Below are positions 62,006 to 64,000 of a stretch of DNA of 64,000 bases, in pieces. Each line of letters starts with the position of its first letter. Position 1 is the stretch's first letter. The position numbers and the translations under genes were made by a program. Origin of the DNA: Delphinapterus leucas (Eukaryota; Chordata; Mammalia; Artiodactyla; Monodontidae); the NCBI RefSeq assembly GCF_002288925.2, contig NW_022097993.1, positions 8,648,185 through 8,712,184 on the forward strand, given 5' to 3'. Below the pieces are notes generated by a model, which was not told the origin of the DNA, ran no database searches, and saw only the letters and a program-made list of their open reading frames with translations.

Positions 62006-64000
62006 ATGGTAATAGGAACATACATATCGATAACTACCTTAAATGTAAATGGATTAAATGCTCCAACCAAAAGACATAGACTGGGTGAATTGATAGAACA
62101 AAAAGATCCGTATATATGCTGTCTACAAGAGAACCACTTCAGACCTAGGGACATATACAGACTGAAAGTGAGGGGATGGAAAAAGATGTTCCATGCAAAT
62201 GGAAATCAAAAGAAAGCTGGAGTAGCAATTCTCATATCAGACAAAATAGACTTTAAAATAAAGACTATTACAAGAGAGAAAGAAGGACACATAATGATCA
62301 AAGGATCAATCCAAGAAGAAGATATAACAATTGTAAATATTTATGCACCCAACACAGGAGCACCTCAATACATAAGGCAAATGCTAACAGCCATGAAAGG
62401 GGAAATTGACAGTAACACAGTCATAGTAGGGGACATTAAGACCTTATTTTCACCAATGGAGAGATCATCCAAAATGAAAATAAATAAGGAAACACAAACT
62501 TTAAATGATACATTAAACACGATAGACTTAATTGATATTTATAGGACATTCCATCCAAAAAAAATAGAATACACTTTTTTCTCAAGTGCTCCTGGAACAT
62601 TCTCCAGGATAGATCATATCTTGGGTCACAAATCAAGCCTTGGTAAATTGAAGAAAACTGAAATTGTATCGAGTATCTTTTCTGAGCACAATGCTATGAG
62701 ACTAGATATCAATTACAGGAAAAAAATCTGTAAAAAATACAAGCACATGAAGGTTAAACAGTACACTACTAAATAACCAAGAGATCACTGAAGAAATCAA
62801 AGAGGAAAATAAAAAACCTAGAAACAAATGATAATGAAAACACGACGACCCAAAACCTATGGGATGCAGCAAAAGAGGTTCTAAGAGGAAAGTTTATAGC
62901 AATACAATCCTACCTCAAGAAACAAGAAACATCTCAAATAAACAACCTAACCTTACACCTAAAGCAATTAGAGAAAGAAGACCAAAAAACCCCCCAAAGT
63001 TAGCAGAAGGTAAGGAATCATAAAGATCAGATCAGAAATAAATGAAAAAGAAATGAAGGGAACAATAGCAAAGATCAATAAAACTAAAAGCTGGTTCTTT
63101 GAGAAGATAAAGTTGATAAACCATTAGCCAGACTCATCAAGAAAAAAAGGGAGAAGACTCAAATCAATGGAATTAGAAATGGAAAAGAAGTAACAACTGA
63201 CACTGCAGAAATACAAAGAATCATGAGACATTACTACAAGCAACTATATGCCAATACAATGGACAAACTGGAAGAAATGGACAAATTCTTAGAAAAGCAC
63301 AACCTTATGAGACTGAACCAGAAAGAAACAGAAAATATAAACAGACCAATCACAAGCACTGAAATTGAAACTGTGATTAAAAATCTTCCAACAAACAAAA
63401 GCCAAGGACCAGATGGCTCCACAGGCGAATTGTATCAAACATTTAGAGAAGAGCTAACACCCATCCTTCTCAAACTCTTCCAAAATATAGCAGAGGGAGG
63501 AACACTCCCAAACTCATTCTACGAGGCCACCACCACCCTGACACCAAAACCAGATGAAGATGTCACAAAGAAAGAAAACTACAGGCCAATATTACTGATG
63601 AACATAGATGCAAAAATGCTCAACAAAATACTAGCAAACAGAATCCAAGAGCACACAAAAAGGATCATACACCGTGATCAAGTGGGGTTTATCCCAGGAA
63701 TACAAGGATTCTTCAATATACACAAGTCAATCAATGTGATAAACCATATTAACAAATTGAAGGAGAAAAACTGTACGATCATCTCAATAGATGCAGAAAA
63801 AGCTTTTGACAAAACTCAACACCCATTTATGATAAAAACCCTCCAGAAAGTAGGCATAGAGGGAACTTACCTCAACATAATAGAGGCCATATATGACAAA
63901 CCCACAGCCAACATCGTTCTCAATGGTGAAAAACTGAAACCATTTTCACTAAGATCAGGAACAAGACAAGGTTGTCCACTCTCACCACTATTATTCAACA
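62006..64000 (+). pseudogene. L1 ORF2 remnant: endonuclease and first part of reverse transcriptase
   Basis: Codons 1-256 (62006-62776) are open and contain the APE-type endonuclease: TLNVNGLNAPTKRHR near the start, the CCLQEN glutamate, NIYAPNTGAP, a GDIKT where L1s normally have GDFNT, SRIDHI and a SEHNA where SDHSA is usual. So two catalytic-site positions (Asn after GDF, and Asp before His) are changed. A stop at 62774-62776 ends the frame. Past several further breaks, RT text is clear from about 63350 ([46 protein letters not shown]) to the window edge. Not functional. Confidence 0.87.

Larger units (their letters stand above)
58873..64000 (+). mobile_element. 5'-complete cetartiodactyl L1, decayed, running off the window
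   Basis: Starts at CCTTCAAGATGGCAGAGGGG, the usual L1 5' end, and is antisense to KCNQ5. The layout is a long GC-rich then T-rich 5' UTR (to about 61063), a broken ORF1 (about 61064-61960), and ORF2 from 62006 beyond the window end. The 5' UTR holds a 38-bp tandem repeat (59528-59660) and a CTTT/CCTT tract (60480-60560). Stops and frameshifts in both ORFs mean the copy is not active. The 3' end is not visible. Confidence 0.9.

Noticed and set aside
47856..64000. The preceding KCNQ5 exons (S1-S3)
   Set aside because: The expected coding text for the 127-nt and 91-nt exons was not found on the minus strand; they probably lie beyond the window.

Overview
This is vertebrate nuclear DNA from a whale or dolphin, most likely a toothed whale. 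Two things show this. First, the window holds several tRNA-derived SINEs of the cetacean/hippo CHR type (for example 5598-5807, 35428-35741, 39046-39400, 41936-42147), including two short internally deleted copies of the kind abundant in odontocetes. Second, it holds cetartiodactyl-type L1 elements. Clade names come from family knowledge, not from a search. The only protein-coding gene I can support is KCNQ5 (voltage-gated M-type potassium channel Kv7.5), on the minus strand and read from right to left. Seven consecutive coding exons are present with intact splice sites and matching phases: 47680-47855 (176 nt, S3-S4), 47290-47415 (126 nt, S5 and turret), 37044-37154 (111 nt, selectivity filter and S6), 31211-31306 (96 nt, end of S6 and calmodulin helix A), 21933-22027 (95 nt, rest of helix A), 17579-17605 (27 nt, alternative microexon) and 1781-2001 (221 nt, linker and helix B region). 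The first exons (N terminus, S1-S2) and the C-terminal exons lie outside the window. Numbered by KCNQ-family convention, these are exons 4 to 10. 

The rest is intron filled with repeats. 3092-10089 is a nearly 7 kb class I (gammaretrovirus-like) endogenous retrovirus on the plus strand, antisense to KCNQ5. It has paired LTRs, a 5-bp target duplication, a tRNA-Ile-like primer site, a broken gag start, a broken env, and a long AT-rich middle where no pol can be recognised. It sits inside an older L1 3' end, and a SINE sits inside it. 22.7-28.4 kb is a stack of L1 insertions, including two at one duplicated target and one with a 5' inversion and a nested L1. 35.3-36.0 kb is an old MaLR-like LTR split by a SINE. 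39-42.4 kb holds SINEs, L1 and L2. 44.6-44.9 kb is an L1 3' end with a clear target duplication. 46.0-47.2 kb contains two diverged copies of an unrecognised segment of about 260 bp, the second ending about 90 bp from exon 5. 

From 50.5 kb on the DNA lies upstream of exon 4 in a large intron. It carries an old, internally deleted L1 (50555-54733), a MER5A DNA transposon inserted in a MIR (54990-55440), an L2 fragment, and a long 5'-complete but decayed L1 (about 58873 to the window end) with a 38-bp tandem repeat in its 5' UTR. I found no RNA gene, CRISPR array or operon. I cannot see sequence conservation, so intronic enhancers may be present but unrecognised.
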